A DNA stretch of 64,000 nt from contig JABCPU010000187.1 in assembly GCA_016800925.1 (NCBI GenBank), positions 1 through 64,000 on the forward strand, given 5' to 3'. This DNA comes from Suillus spraguei (Eukaryota; Basidiomycota; Agaricomycetes; Boletales; Suillaceae). Of this stretch, positions 1-10,071 are shown one piece after another; the stretch's first letter is position 1, and every line of letters begins with the position of its first letter. Made by a program: the position numbers and the translations under genes. The notes below the pieces were generated by a model. It was given only the letters and a program-made list of their open reading frames with translations. It made no database searches and was not told where the DNA came from.

Positions 1-1327
1 CGATTGTAACATTTGGTATTGATACAATGATCAATACCAGGGCGTTTGGGGGGTAGTTTGTTCAGACCATCTTTAGCAAAGACATCCACAAAGTCATGCA
101 GGTATTCTGGAACCAATTCTTCGGAAGACTTCTTTGTCTTTTCCTTCTCATCCGTGGCAAATTCCTGAGCTTTATTACTGTATTTCGGAGGAGGAAGGGA
201 GATTGTGGAATAGTTAGGGAGTTGTTCGAGTCGAGAAGTTCCATCACGTGTGAGAGGTGTATCCATGGATACTTTGTCAATGATTCTCATGTTAATTCCG
301 TCGATGTCATACTCCACAAGGAACTCTCTGTCTCCGAGCTCATAAGAAGAAATTTCGCGTACTTCCGGTGCATGCTAAACATCCTGCATCGTATTAAATT
401 GTTCATCATCTTTGGTAGGTATGGTGGTCGCCATGGGTTCATCCTGATCAGGAATTTCTTCGACGGAAGGGGTGAGCAACTTGGGCAGTATGAAGTACTT
501 AGTTAACTTCGGAATATTATGAGCTCTTCCTCCGAGATCGTCGTCAGGTTTCCGCTTTCCTTGTCATTGCTCTTCAACTGGTCGTTGTTCAATGGGTTGC
601 AATGGGGATGGTCAAGACTCTGGTTCTGACTCGTTCTTTCGTTTCTCCACTCGAGGAATGGGCGATGGGGAACACTGTGGTAGTTTTACTTGTGGGGGAG
701 TGTTGTCCATTGTGAATTCATCAGGGATGTTTATGGAAGGAGTGACAGCGAGTTTTGGAAGTTTCAAATTTTGCCATTTCTTGGTGTGGCAATGGAAAGC
801 AGGGGTAGCCCGTTCTTCTTCCGATCTGTATCCAAGTCAAGTTCAATTTCATCAGACTTCATTGTTTGTGGGAGAACAAGTGTTTCGGCGGTCCAATCTA
901 TAATTGGGTTCATGGCGCATAACCACGGAATTCCCAGAAGGATTTGATCTCTTCGTCCAAGTTTAGTAATATTGAACTTTCCATACATGGTTTGTTCATC
1001 AATTTTTACCACTAGGAGACAGTAATGCGTGATCAGCCCTCCTTTGATAAGAGTTCCATCTGCTGTAGTAACTCGAAATGGCATTTTGAGTTTTCATTGT
1101 GTGATTTGATGGAGTTTCACAAACTCCTCGGAAATAAATGTTCCTGCTGCACCAGAGTCGATAACAGCAGTAGTGTAGACAGATTTTAAGCGAGTACGCA
1201 AGTGAAGGGTGATAGGGATACAAAGTTCTTTTCTTTCACCTACAGCACGTACAAGTCTTAGTAATACATTGGGAGAAACATACATTGAATCTTTGTTTCT
1301 CCAAGTTAAAAATCCTCTACAATTCAT
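1..1327 (-). pseudogene. Ty3/gypsy pol (protease and start of RT), broken
   Basis: Starting with the ATG that overlaps the gag stop, the frame shows the aspartic-protease active site VIDSGAAGTFI and, further on, the second protease signature in QILLGIPWL. An in-frame TGA at 1094-1096 interrupts the protease and another stop near 764 ends the frame. At the window edge (about 1-125) the minus strand reads into the conserved entry of the RT domain (PEYLHDFVDVFAKDGL, then LPPKRPGIDH). The catalytic RT core, RNase H and integrase are outside the window. Given the stops this copy cannot make a full Pol protein. Confidence 0.8.
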
Positions 1328-2154
1328 CTCACTGTTTCATCTTCTTCGTCTTGAATTTGTTTGACTTCTGTTTGACAGAGCAGAGTCTTCTTCTTCCTTT
1401 CAGGACAGTTTCTGATGTGGTGTCCCATCTTCTTGCATCCAAAGCATTGGCCTTTTTTCATACACTCAGATCTTTCCATATTGGAGATTCGATCTACTAC
1501 CATTGCATTTGAATCTTGGCTTGGTGTGTAACGCACATTTCCATAGTTCTTTTTCTTCTGCGGAGCATGGCGTGCTTGCAATGCCAAAAGGCATTGGTGG
1601 GAGTTGTCGATGGAAATGCATTGCAATACAACATTGCGGAATACCTCTGAAATGTCGCCTGGCGCGAAGAGTTTGGTTAGGATACCTAAGTTAAGGCCAT
1701 CTTGGAAGAACTGAATCTTTGTTGCATCATTGGTGATATGGGCCTTAGCTGCAAGTGCCTCAAAGTCAGCGATGTAAGTATGGAGATTGCCGCTTCCTTG
1801 TTTGAGGTCCCTGAGTTTTGTTAATGCGGTTCCTTTAGTATCCACTGGTTCAAAGGCTTCATTGAAGCTTTTCATAAAATCTTTCATCGTCCCATAACCG
1901 ACTTTTTGTCCAGAAGTATCAGTTGATTGGGCGTGAATGAGGAATTGTTCTTTCCAAGATTTGGCATTCTTCTCGGTCATGAAGGATGTAATGAAAATGA
2001 TCTTCTGCTTGTCAGTGGTATAAAACTTTTCATTGATGTCAAAGTACAGGTTGCATGATAGAATGAATTCCAGAGAATTGTTGCGATCTCCATCAAAAGC
2101 AGTTGGGAAACTGATTTTATATTCAAAATCTTTGGTGGTAGCTGTAGTAGTCAT
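1324..2154 (-). CDS. Ty3/gypsy Gag polyprotein, open reading frame intact
   Basis: The product is a 276-residue capsid/nucleocapsid protein that would package the element's RNA in cytoplasmic particles. The central part resembles retrotransposon Gag domains (helical, with a TYIADFEALA stretch). Near the C-terminus is one CCHC zinc knuckle, CFGCKKMGHHIRNC, the standard nucleic-acid-binding motif of Gag. The frame is open from ATG to TGA. The stop codon overlaps the ATG of the pol frame in an ATGA arrangement, so pol would be reached by stop-restart or by a -1 shift. It lies 132 bases inside the 5' LTR. It is the only undamaged ORF of this copy, which is unusual beside so broken a pol. Confidence 0.85.
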   Translation of the reverse strand: MTTTATTKDFEYKISFPTAFDGDRNNSLEFILSCNLYFDINEKFYTTDKQKIIFITSFMTEKNAKSWKEQFLIHAQSTDTSGQKVGYGTMKDFMKSFNEAFEPVDTKGTALTKLRDLKQGSGNLHTYIADFEALAAKAHITNDATKIQFFQDGLNLGILTKLFAPGDISEVFRNVVLQCISIDNSHQCLLALQARHAPQKKKNYGNVRYTPSQDSNAMVVDRISNMERSECMKKGQCFGCKKMGHHIRNCPERKKKTLLCQTEVKQIQDEEDETVR

Positions 2155-2285
2155 AATGATGAATTGTTTGGTGAGTTATGCTTTCTCTGTGCCTACACGT
2201 GCGGTCTTGCTGTCCATTAGGGCTTTATCTGGTTTTGGGGGGTTCAAAGACTGGATAGTCTGTAATCGATATGACTTTAATCTTT

Positions 2286-2757
2286 TGTTACGAACTGGGG
2301 TGGCGTCACCAGCAACAGTGATAAGACACAGACAGTCTGCTGGGAGGTTTGACTACATTCAAAAGAGAACGAGGACTACTACTTAGGAAGGGTTCCAAGT
2401 AGGATCAAGGGTTCAGTCGAAGAGTTGCGACTCTAAGATGATTGGTAGAATAGAGACTAAGGCTAAGGAGTGCTTAGACTTAGAGATGATTCAGACGACT
2501 TAGGTTGGAGACCTAAGCGAAGGATATTCCAGGTAAAACCCAGTAAGATTAAAGTAAAGTATACAAGCATAATACAACGTGCTTAAATAAGCCAATATGT
2601 GCGCACGGACCAAGAGAGACGTGAGAACGTAAGTGCATATCCAAAGAAGGAAGGCGACTATAGTACAGATGCATTGAGCATATTAGTCAGAGTCACATTA
2701 CATAATATACAAGGTAAAGGAGATGAAAAATGAATAGGGGCACATACAACTGTAACA
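2286..2757 (-). repeat. 5' LTR of the gypsy element (472 bp)
   Basis: The LTR begins and ends with TGTTAC/GTAACA. It contains the landmark sequences shared with three other copies in this window (2918-3388, 38026-38540, 41555-42027), for example the GGGGTGGCGTCACC box near one end and GGGGCACATAC near the other. On the minus strand a TTATTTAAG TATA-like box and an AATCTTACTGGG stretch lie where a promoter and leader would be expected. It directly precedes gag, so this copy is the 5' LTR and not a solo LTR. Confidence 0.85.
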
Positions 2758-2917
2758 AAGGGACTCTAAACGACATGCTGGAGTCAAAGAAGCCGCATAT
2801 ATGATGAGTGGTTCAGTTCTTGACAAAGATTACGAGTTCAGTGACAATCCAATCTACTACGAGAATGCTCCAGAATGAGTAAAGTCGGTGCCTCCACTCA
2901 CTGGTGACTCTTGCAGC

Positions 2918-3388
2918 TGTTACAATCGTACGTGCCCCTATTCATTTTCCTTCTCGTTCTTATGTTGTATATTACGTAACATGATTCCGACTCATATGCT
3001 CAATGCATCTGTACCATAGTTGCCTTCCTTCTTTGGATACGCACTTATATTCTCACGTCTCTCTCGGTCCATGCGCACATATTGGCTTATTTAAGCATGT
3101 TGTATTATGCTTGTATACTTCACTTTAATCTTACTGGGTTTTACCTGGAATCTCCTTCGCTTAGGTCTCCAACCTAAGTTGTCTGAATCATCTCTAAGTC
3201 TAAGCACTCCTTAGCCTTAGTCTTTATTCTACTGATCATCTTATAGTTGTGACTCTTCGATTGAACCCTTGATATACTCGGAACACTTCCTTGTAGTAGT
3301 CTCATTCTCCTTTGACCACAGTCGAACTTCCCAGCAGACCGGCTGTGTCTTATCACTGTCGCTGGTGATGCCACCCCAGTTCGTAACA
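2918..3388 (+). repeat. Solo LTR of the same gypsy family, TSD GCAGC
   Basis: This 471-bp copy is in the opposite orientation to the LTR at 2286-2757 and shares its ends TGTTAC...GTAACA. It is flanked on both sides by GCAGC (2913-2917 and 3389-3393), a perfect 5-bp target-site duplication. No internal retrotransposon sequence is present, so it is a solo LTR left by LTR-LTR recombination. It splits an unrecognised ORF whose frame continues on the other side (see 2885-4459). Confidence 0.92.
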
Positions 3389-3487
3389 GCAGCTCGGACA
3401 ATGAATTTCTTGCAGGTCCAGAGTCAATGATGGATGAAGAACTGCTTGAAGAATTTAGCAGGTTTGAAAATGAGGCTCCAGAATCAC

Positions 3488-4237
3488 TAGGGAACTGCAT
3501 GGTAAACCCGTGGATATGATCAGTCGGACCCATACCCATACCCGCAAATATACCCGTACCTGTGGTGTGGGTACGGGTTTTCCTGCAGGTATCAACATAA
3601 TGTTACCCACGAGGGGTATACCCGCAGGTCACTCAACAATGGACAGGACAAAGTAATTAATAGCATGAGATAGTAACAAAAAAAGTAATACTATTCTACC
3701 TCAATATTAATTCTATCCCAACCCTCATCCATTGTGTCCTCTTCACCAATGACATCTGGGAGCTTAGAGACATTGATGACATCCTCAGACTCGATAAGGC
3801 CCAATTTGCTCCATAAGCCGACACAAAGCAGCGCGTGTGTTGACTGCGCTGATAAACGATTTCTGATGTGTGACAGGATGAGACATCCGCAACTGAAGAG
3901 TTATTCGACATCTACAGATGTTGCTATAGGCAATGTAAGCTTAAAAAATATTTAAAAAAGGCACACTACATACCAGGGATAGTTAGATAGTCAATGGCCA
4001 TGCATGACAGCTGGGGGAATGATTTCTTGCATTCGTGCCACCAAGCAATAGGGTTGGTAACATGCTCTACATCTGTACTAAGGTAGTGGTCAAGTTCAGA
4101 GCCGGAGTTGGTGGCACCCATTTTGACTGATACCCGCGCCACAGGTACAGGTATCAAGACCTCAGACCCATACCCATACCCCAGTGGTACCCATACCCGT
4201 GACCCATACAGGTTACCCGTACCCATGCAGTTCCCTA
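3488..4237 (-). mobile_element. Deleted hAT transposon, 750 bp, TSD AGAATCAC
   Basis: The ends are perfect inverted repeats (TAGGGAACTGCATGG at 3488-3502, its complement at 4223-4237). They are flanked by identical 8-bp duplications AGAATCAC at 3480-3487 and 4238-4245, the hallmark of hAT elements. Just inside both ends are many TACCC/GGGTA units, including a short hairpin near 3555-3582, typical of subterminal transposase-binding repeats. The interior holds only the last part of a hAT transposase, so this is an internally deleted, non-autonomous derivative. Confidence 0.95.
3691..4121 (-). pseudogene. hAT transposase C-terminal dimerisation domain, fragment
   Basis: Minus strand. The first piece (about 4121-3966) reads ELDHYLSTD, then ITNP-like PIAWWHECKK and LSCMAIDYLTIPG, the beginning of the hAT C-terminal dimerisation domain (hATC). 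After an apparent intron the second piece (about 3930-3691) continues with ATSVDVE, a stop, LFSCGCLILSHIRNRLS and LLCVGLWSKLGL, the rest of the domain. In the family the damaged region normally reads with arginines; the two cysteines (TGC, TGT) and the stop are what CpG-to-TpG changes at CGC, CGT and CGA would give. The catalytic DDE core is missing. Confidence 0.85.
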
Positions 4238-4459
4238 AGAATCACACTGTGGCTTGCAAGAAGGTGCTGACAAAGTCCCAGATATCCGTTCGAAGGAGGT
4301 ATTATTGACTGGAATGAGCTGAAGAAAGTTGATAAAAGAATTACACCTGCAGGATTTATTGAAGAGATTAAAGAGATTGGCCGTGGGTCACAAGGCACGG
4401 AGGCAGTCTGGAACATTGATGCACTGTTGTCGTCGGAGGGTGTAGCGTCTATGCAATAG

Positions 4460-5132
4460 TTTTAGATAATATTTTTGCCATGATCTTGAACTACTCTAGA
4501 AACACTCAAAACAATTCTGCCGATTGTTGCCTTTCTGCCAAATACCGTTCTGCCGTTTTTTTTGGGCAGAACTTGCTCCAAAATATTTCTGCCCACAGCA
4601 CTATATAATGAGAAGCAAGAGGCAATCTGTTTTTGAGGAAAATTCCCACAGTAGGTGACCAAAAATGCGACAATTATGAGATCATTCCTGGCAGGATCCT
4701 CTACAACACTACTGTACTGGCTAATCTGTGCCACAGTAATACATGTATCACTAATGCTCTCTCAATGTAAGTACTTAATGTATCATTCTTACAGTATGGC
4801 CTGACGGGAGGAAGTCAGATCTCAGACCCCGGTCGTGGATAGAAGTAGGTATCTGATCCTCAAAGCTTTTTGTCTAGCATTCTATCATTTGGGTGTTCGA
4901 TACCTGCAGTCGACGTATTGCACCAGTCAAATTGAGAATTTATCATTTAATTGATGATCCGTATCAGACACAGGATGTAAAGCGAATGCTGGGAGGGAAA
5001 ATGAGCAGGCAGAACTGCTACGAGAAGCATCAATCAATCATTTTATGCTAGTATAGGAATAGTCAATACTCCTTCAAGGAATCACGTCATCATTAAAGAA
5101 AGGGTATCTAGGTAAAATACTCTACGCCGATT
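4460..5132. other. Intergenic; right part duplicated downstream of cellulase copy 2
   Basis: 4500-4610 holds several TTCTGCC/GGCAGAA units that can pair as an inverted repeat, perhaps a small transposon remnant. From about 4810 to 5130 the sequence is closely similar to 13700-14039, the stretch downstream of the second endoglucanase gene, so the duplicated unit includes the 3' flank. No gene is visible. Confidence 0.6.
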
Positions 5133-6737
5133 TCACACGACAAGCATGTTAGTTCGGGGCGACATGGCCATCGAGACCAATGATGTGTCATTCCAGCTGT
5201 TACCGCTGTAGGAAGGTACCTGAGACAGTGGATAGTCCGTGGAGAAGGAACCAGCCGCCCAGCCAACGTAGCCGAGGATAACTATACATATCACATGTCG
5301 ACTTATGTCATGGCATGGTAATAAGAAATAAGTTGAAACGTACCATCAGATTGTTGAGCCTGGTAGGCAATCTGCTGCGACATGTAGCTAACACAAGAGT
5401 CTACATTCCCACCACCAGTCTCCGTGTTGAGAGCCAGACGACCGTTTGCACGGAGCCAGGTAGACAGAGGTTCCCATGTGTCCTCAATGCCGTTTGTCAC
5501 GCACTCAGTATTGGTGCCACTAAGAGATATTAGCGAAGGCATAGGCAACGAAATAATTGTACTAACGAGCCGTCAGAGTCAAGATACTTATGGACGTCCA
5601 TAATGAGGTTGGTGAATGTACCGTCGGGGTTCTGCACCGAAGCAAGGGCATCAGCAGAACCACTGGAAACGAAAGACTTCGCAGAGGCATAGTCGGTCCC
5701 TGGGAGGAGAATCATCTGGGTGGTAGCGCCAGCGTTTCTGAACGTCAAATATCTTTAAATAAGATACCCCGCATAAATAGTTGAACATACTGACCGAATA
5801 GCCGTAACTGCACCCTAGTTCCCAAGAAATATCAGTATCACCTAAAGTTTGTGGATAAGGAACACGTACCTGAACTGTAATCGTGAAACCATATTATCAG
5901 AAGTGAAACAGAAGACATCTATCAAGAGTCATACCTGTCTCTGCCCAAGTGCTGACACTCTACGTTCACGTAAGTATAGTCTGTTGTGCAACTCTGCTAG
6001 TAACTCACTGGGATATCATGAGGTTCGTTCATACTAATTGTCAATAAGTCAGCAATTCCTACTTGCAGCGGCTATCACATACACTCCAAAGATGACTTTC
6101 GTCTCGTTTTTCCATTGCGAGGCAATGTTGGACCAGAGCTCAGCGAAGATTTCGTTGCTTGGACCGCCTTGACCGATGACCTATTATCGGATTGAGCATC
6201 GTTGACAATTACAGAAGCACGGTTACTAACCTGCCCATTGAACCTGGCGTAATTGTGGATATCAATCACACAGTGAGCGCCAGTGCTCAGACAGTCGGTC
6301 ACCAGCATGTTATAGTTGGCAAATTGTGTCTCATCCAAGACGCCAGTCATCTGGTCGTTAGTGAGGTACTGCCAGCCAACGGGAAGACGGAACAAATTGT
6401 AACCGTCATCGTTGAAAAAATGTTGCATCTGGCCCAAGCCATCAGTACCTAGTGAGTACGTTAGAGTTGTGAGAGCATTCTCCGAGATAAACCATACCGG
6501 ATAGTTCATGGACAGGTGGAACAGCGCCTGAAGCAACGCAAGTGCCATCTGTACCACAACCGAAGTCTGTGGAACAGGAGTCTAGACATGACAAGTAAGG
6601 GTAGTTGCATAGCACCCACCAAAACCTGCAATATTTACACCTGCGAACTGGAGCAGCACAGCTGCCCGGACATTAACAAAGAGCGTTGTGGCGCTGAGAG
6701 CAGTAGCGACAAAGGAATACGAAAACCTGATGGCCAT
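5133..6737 (-). CDS. Secreted endo-beta-1,4-glucanase, GH5 subfamily 5 (copy 1)
   Basis: The predicted enzyme cuts internal beta-1,4 bonds of cellulose outside the cell. I joined 11 exons: 6737-6620, 6566-6498, 6448-6231, 6180-6083, 6033-6009, 5959-5935, a 5-nt exon TTCAG near 5877, a 20-nt exon, 5737-5567, 5519-5344 and 5281-5133. This gives 357 residues without a stop. It begins with a signal peptide (about residues 1-24) and resembles Trichoderma Cel5A/EG2 along its length: FAGVNIAGF, GLGQMQHFF, FRLPVGWQYL, VIDIHNYARF, the acid/base Glu171 in MNEPHD, and the nucleophile Glu283 in NTETGGGN. No CBM1 cellulose-binding module is present. The acceptor of exon 2 is taken as CACAG because it is conserved in all three copies; a TAG 15 bases earlier is also possible here. 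Copies 2 and 3 follow at 14040 and 17562. Confidence 0.93.
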
Positions 6738-7200
6738 TTTACACGAAAAGAAAAGGGATACGATGAGTGGTTCATCCGATGATACGTCTGTCTTATGTAT
6801 GGCTTCATAAAATGCTTCCCCGGAATGGCTGATGCGTTCTTAGTCCGAGTGGCCGAAGTTCGCGTGAGCTCTGCATGGAAATGATGAATGGACCCTGTGG
6901 CGACGAGAAGAGTCGTATCTATCAAAATCATGAAAATACGCTGACCCCATGGTAATAAGAAGACCCATATCTATATCATGACGACTGTCCGCGGTGTAAG
7001 AGAAAGAAAAAATATTAGAGGAAGTCAAACAAGTCGATTCACGCACCGACTCGGACATCGAGTCAGATGTCGATTTTCAAGCGTCAGAAATCGGTGGAAT
7101 CGCGAATCGCCCTGAGTCGTTGAATCGGCTCTGGAGCTGATTCGTTTCACCACCGACTTGAAAAAATCGTTTGATATGAATTAAATACATCATCGGTAAA
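6738..7200. other. 5' flank of copy 1 and junction to transposon region
   Basis: 6738-7012 is similar to the 5' flank of copy 2 (15642-15945) and then the similarity stops, marking the end of the duplicated unit. 7025-7170 contains repeated GACTCG/CGATTC motifs in both orientations, perhaps the end of an unidentified transposon. No gene seen. Confidence 0.55.
6789..6798 (-). promoter_or_regulatory. Conserved TATA-like ACATAAGACA upstream of copy 1
   Basis: The minus-strand decamer ACATAAGACA lies 52-61 bases before the start codon and recurs at the same distance before copies 2 and 3, although the surrounding sequence differs. Position and conservation suggest a core-promoter or transcription-start element; the role is inferred. 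Confidence 0.45.
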
Positions 7201-8545
7201 TTACCAGGCTATACAGATCTGGACAGCCCGGGGTAGTGTTATGGGCAGAACCCTTCTGCCACGTGACAGGGCAACCTGCAGAACCGTGGGAGGATTTACT
7301 ACATAGTTTACAGCAACTTTCATATCGATAGACCACATTTGATTTTGTTCCCCTGACTCGACCACAAATGCTATAGGGCTATTTCTTTTGGTGTGACACC
7401 GGCAGAAGCCAGGGCAGTGGCGCCTCCAGCTTGCATCGAATGTCCTGAGATTGATGGCAGGAAGAACCGCCATAGATAGCACATAAACCAAGCTCACGTA
7501 GGAATCATCCCTGAAGCCATGAACCAGAGATGTGGATGGTATGGGAACATTGCATCTCTTGCAATGACATACCTACGGAATAGCGGCAATGGGTCCAAGA
7601 TTGATTGCACGTCTGCCAGCAACAAGATTTCACATCCCTCACCCAAACTACTGCTCTTGTGATGAGGCAAAGTGTATGTTGCCGAGGCATCGGTCAATGT
7701 GAGCGAGTGTTGGAATGCAACCTTGCGATAAGATTGGTGATTCTTTGTATTCGGCCAGCATAATTCCGCCAACTGCTGCAAAGTTTTAAATCCAGTGACG
7801 AGCATAGCCACAAATAAGATATCATCATAAGTGGAGCTGCCGGCAAAAGTATTGGATATGAGAACAAGATTATTGAGTGATAGCAGTAGTTTGCATTTGA
7901 TAGGTTTAGACAGTCGCCATTTACACCCTTTGAGGGTCTGTGTACATCAGGAAATTCACACATTCCTTAACATGCTTAATCAGCTTAACTCACTTATCTC
8001 AAAACTTGTTTGCTCTCTCTCACATCATTCACCTGGCATATCTTATATTTTTTGAGTGCGAAATACAATAAAACATGTATATTAATATATCTCAACTTTT
8101 TTTTTCTGAATTCATTCACATTGAAATTTTGGACAAGTAGATTCAATTTCACCAAGGCAGTTAAGTGTAAATAAGTCCGCATAAGGGCACATCAAGGAAT
8201 GTGTGAATTTCCTGATGTAACAAGCAAAGATGTGCAGTTAGAATGGACATGCAGGAAATGAGGTTGTAGACGATTAACAATTCCTGACAGATAGGAATCC
8301 ACTGAGCGAGGTTCAATATGATGGGATAACCAGACCACATACAAAGAAAGTGTGTCTTCTGTTGGCTCCACAGGCCAATTATGCAAGTGACAAAAGTTCA
8401 GATAGGAATTAAGATGTGAGTCATAGGCAGGAGTGGTAGTGCGTTCTATAGCAAATCCCAGAGCAAGTGAGCGCTCAAAATGCAGGTGCTCATCAGTCCA
8501 GACTTCCAGAACAGGTTGTCTGGACTTCGATGTTCCAGCAATCAT
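7201..8545 (-). pseudogene. DIRS-like tyrosine recombinase, split by a MITE
   Basis: The N-terminal core-binding part is 8545-8218 (ALGFAIERTTTPAYDSHLNS, NFCHLHNWPVEPTEDTLSLY). After the MITE at 7945-8217 the catalytic part continues at 7944-7201 (LVTGFKTLQQLAELCWP, then GHSMQAGGATALASAGVTP). The normal H-x-x-R active-site box here reads HSMQ; the Arg is replaced by Gln (CAA, as expected from CGA by a CpG change). A TGA lies at about 7499 within the catalytic part. This enzyme type would insert the circular cDNA; this copy is inactive. Confidence 0.8.
7945..8217. mobile_element. 273-bp MITE, copy 1, TSD TA
   Basis: The element has inverted ends starting CATCAGGAAATTCACACATT (about 24-31 bp). 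It is flanked by TA on both sides and interrupts the DIRS-like recombinase frame. Two further copies of exactly the same length are at 12846-13118 and 47451-47723, nearly identical by eye, so the family moved recently. It encodes no credible protein; the same 62-codon chance frame appears in all copies. Confidence 0.93.
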
Positions 8546-9090
8546 TTTTTATTTGCCCCCAACGCATCCTGAGTGGGTTCAAAGTCAAAAATTTGTGCTG
8601 CTGGTATGAGCTCTTTGACCAGCTCATTGTGAAAGCGCAATAATGCATCAGCGATGACGTTTTGTTGCCCAGGAATGTGTTCCACCTGAAGATCAATATG
8701 ATAGTGAAGTAAGACATCAACCGTTGACAATAGCAATGAATTGTAGATAGGTTTTGCCCGAAGTGAGTTGAACATGGCCACCATATTAGTGTTATCCGTG
8801 TAGATGAGCAACTTTGCAGGAGGCTCATCCATATTGACAATAGCATGGACAGCCAAACATACAGCCAAAGCTTCAAAGTAAAAGATCGTGTCATGAGGGG
8901 CTGACGTCAGTGAATGACACTGACAAGCAAAATTGTTATCTGGAAACCAGAGTCCTAGTCCAGCACTTGAGGCATTGGTATAAGCCACTACCACTTCATC
9001 ACTTGACAGATCAAAGTCCAGGCATTTGAAGAGGTGTAACCCATCTGATTGTTCAATGTGGTCAGCGAGCCAAAGCAACTCTTGAATCAA
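8542..9090 (-). pseudogene. DIRS-like RNase H domain, first catalytic Asp replaced
   Basis: 182 residues are open. The RNase H fold motifs are AYTNASSAGLGLW, FYFEALAV, IYTDNTN and NVIADALLRF. They correspond to the D-E-D-D catalytic set, but the first Asp is an Asn (ACC AAT), which a CpG-to-CpA change in ACC GAT would produce. The other acidic residues remain. The ORF stop overlaps the next start in ATGA (8545-8542), so the recombinase frame would begin by stop-restart. Confidence 0.8.
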
Positions 9091-9132
9091 TGCATTATTG
9101 ATGTGAATTTGTGCGAAACTGTTAGTTTTTCC

Positions 9133-9909
9133 TCATATTTTGTCATAAAGCACTGACAATCCAGGTTTAAGAAGAGGGAAGACATTAAAGCTCCATTCAC
9201 ACCATCCTGCGAGGCGTTGAAACTCACAAAGCAACCATCGATGATTCTTTTGTGCAAATCGGCGAAGTTCTACCACCAATTCAGCCTTTTTATGAACCGG
9301 TAGTGATACTTGCATAGCATTGGGATCAACATCAAATCCTATGACCGTCAGAGGTGCTCCAGAAACCTGCTTAGCACGGTCATGTGGCAATCCAATGGCA
9401 TCCCATAGTTGGAGAAGACAAGTTTGTTTTGCAGGAAGTGAATGCAAGTCATCAAGCTTCGTTCTTCTAATAGAATCCCGATTGATCATTGAATTGAGAG
9501 AATGGTCACCCGCTGTATGATCAACAACAAGGCGGAGTTTGTCAGAGTTTGGTTTGGGCACAGTATGCATTGGGACGCTATACATTCCTGGGAGGAGGTC
9601 TGTTCCAAAACTCTCAGATACTCATCCCAATCGAATTTCTTCTTCAACCTGATTTTCAATGAACTGCAACTGCGCGTCACTTTTTGTGCAAGTATGATGA
9701 GAATTGTCGTTGATGGAAGGTTATGTATCATCAGATGTATCGGCCCAAGGCCAAAATCCCTGATGTAAAGCTTGACAAACAGATTTAACAAACAGCTGAT
9801 TGGGATGGTCAACAAGAAACTCTTCAAATTTGTCAACTTTGATCAGTGTTACGATATGGAAAAGATCAGGACGTGAGGCGATAGTTTGAGCTGCATCACT
9901 AGTATCCAA
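9133..9909 (-). pseudogene. DIRS-like reverse transcriptase with catalytic core deleted
   Basis: The N-terminal stretch (FLVDHPNQLFVKSVCQ, then GFWPWADT) and the palm entry (PKPNSDKLRLVVDHTAGDHS) are recognisable. The frame then jumps from DDLHSLP directly to AKQTCLLQLWDAIGLPH, which in this family lies beyond the active site, and continues to LAGWCEWSFNVFPLLKPGL. The segment with the catalytic YVDD box is therefore missing. There is also a frame change between the 9909-9721 piece and the 9585-9133 piece. The enzyme cannot polymerise. Confidence 0.8.
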
Positions 9910-10071
9910 TAATTCTTTTAATGGAGGTGAAGGAACTGGTTCAGCGTATTCAGTAGATCATGCAGTAGGACTAAATGAAAAATCCGTAGGCGACCAAATA
10001 AGACCCCATCTATGATGCAGGCACTTAAGTGACCGTTCATGCAGATTTGGACTTTGACTCTTTGAAATGTT

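Larger units (their letters stand above)
1..2757 (-). mobile_element. Ty3/gypsy LTR retrotransposon, 5' portion, runs off left edge
   Basis: Read on the minus strand this region has the order LTR (2757-2286), a 132-base leader, gag (2154-1324), protease (from 1327) and the start of reverse transcriptase at the window edge. The protease-RT order before any integrase is the Ty3/gypsy arrangement. The pol part is broken by in-frame stops, so this copy is not autonomous. I could not recognise a clear tRNA primer-binding site just inside the LTR. The 3' LTR and target duplication lie outside the window; the five bases outside the 5' LTR are AAGGG, which should recur beyond the 3' LTR if the element is complete. 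Confidence 0.85.
2885..4459 (+). pseudogene. Unrecognised ORF split by a solo LTR and a hAT element
   Basis: If the solo LTR (2918-3388) and the hAT element (3488-4237), each with one duplication copy, are subtracted, the pieces 2885-2917, 3394-3487 and 4246-4459 abut. The first junction keeps the frame (DSCSSDNEFLAG). After the hAT junction an acidic/helical stretch follows that ends at TAG 4457-4459; a frameshift lies near 4295. The C-terminal part (IGRGSQGTEAVW and onward) looks like a real protein end, and may itself belong to an older transposon. I do not recognise the family. Confidence 0.5.

Noticed and set aside
3530..4225. Telomere-like TACCC repeats
   Set aside because: They lie within both ends of a hAT element with TSD and are irregular; better explained as subterminal transposase sites.
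7994..8182. 62-codon ORF repeated almost identically three times (also 12895-13083 and 47500-47688)
   Set aside because: It is only the inside of the 273-bp MITE read in one frame; the repetition comes from the MITE, not from a gene family.
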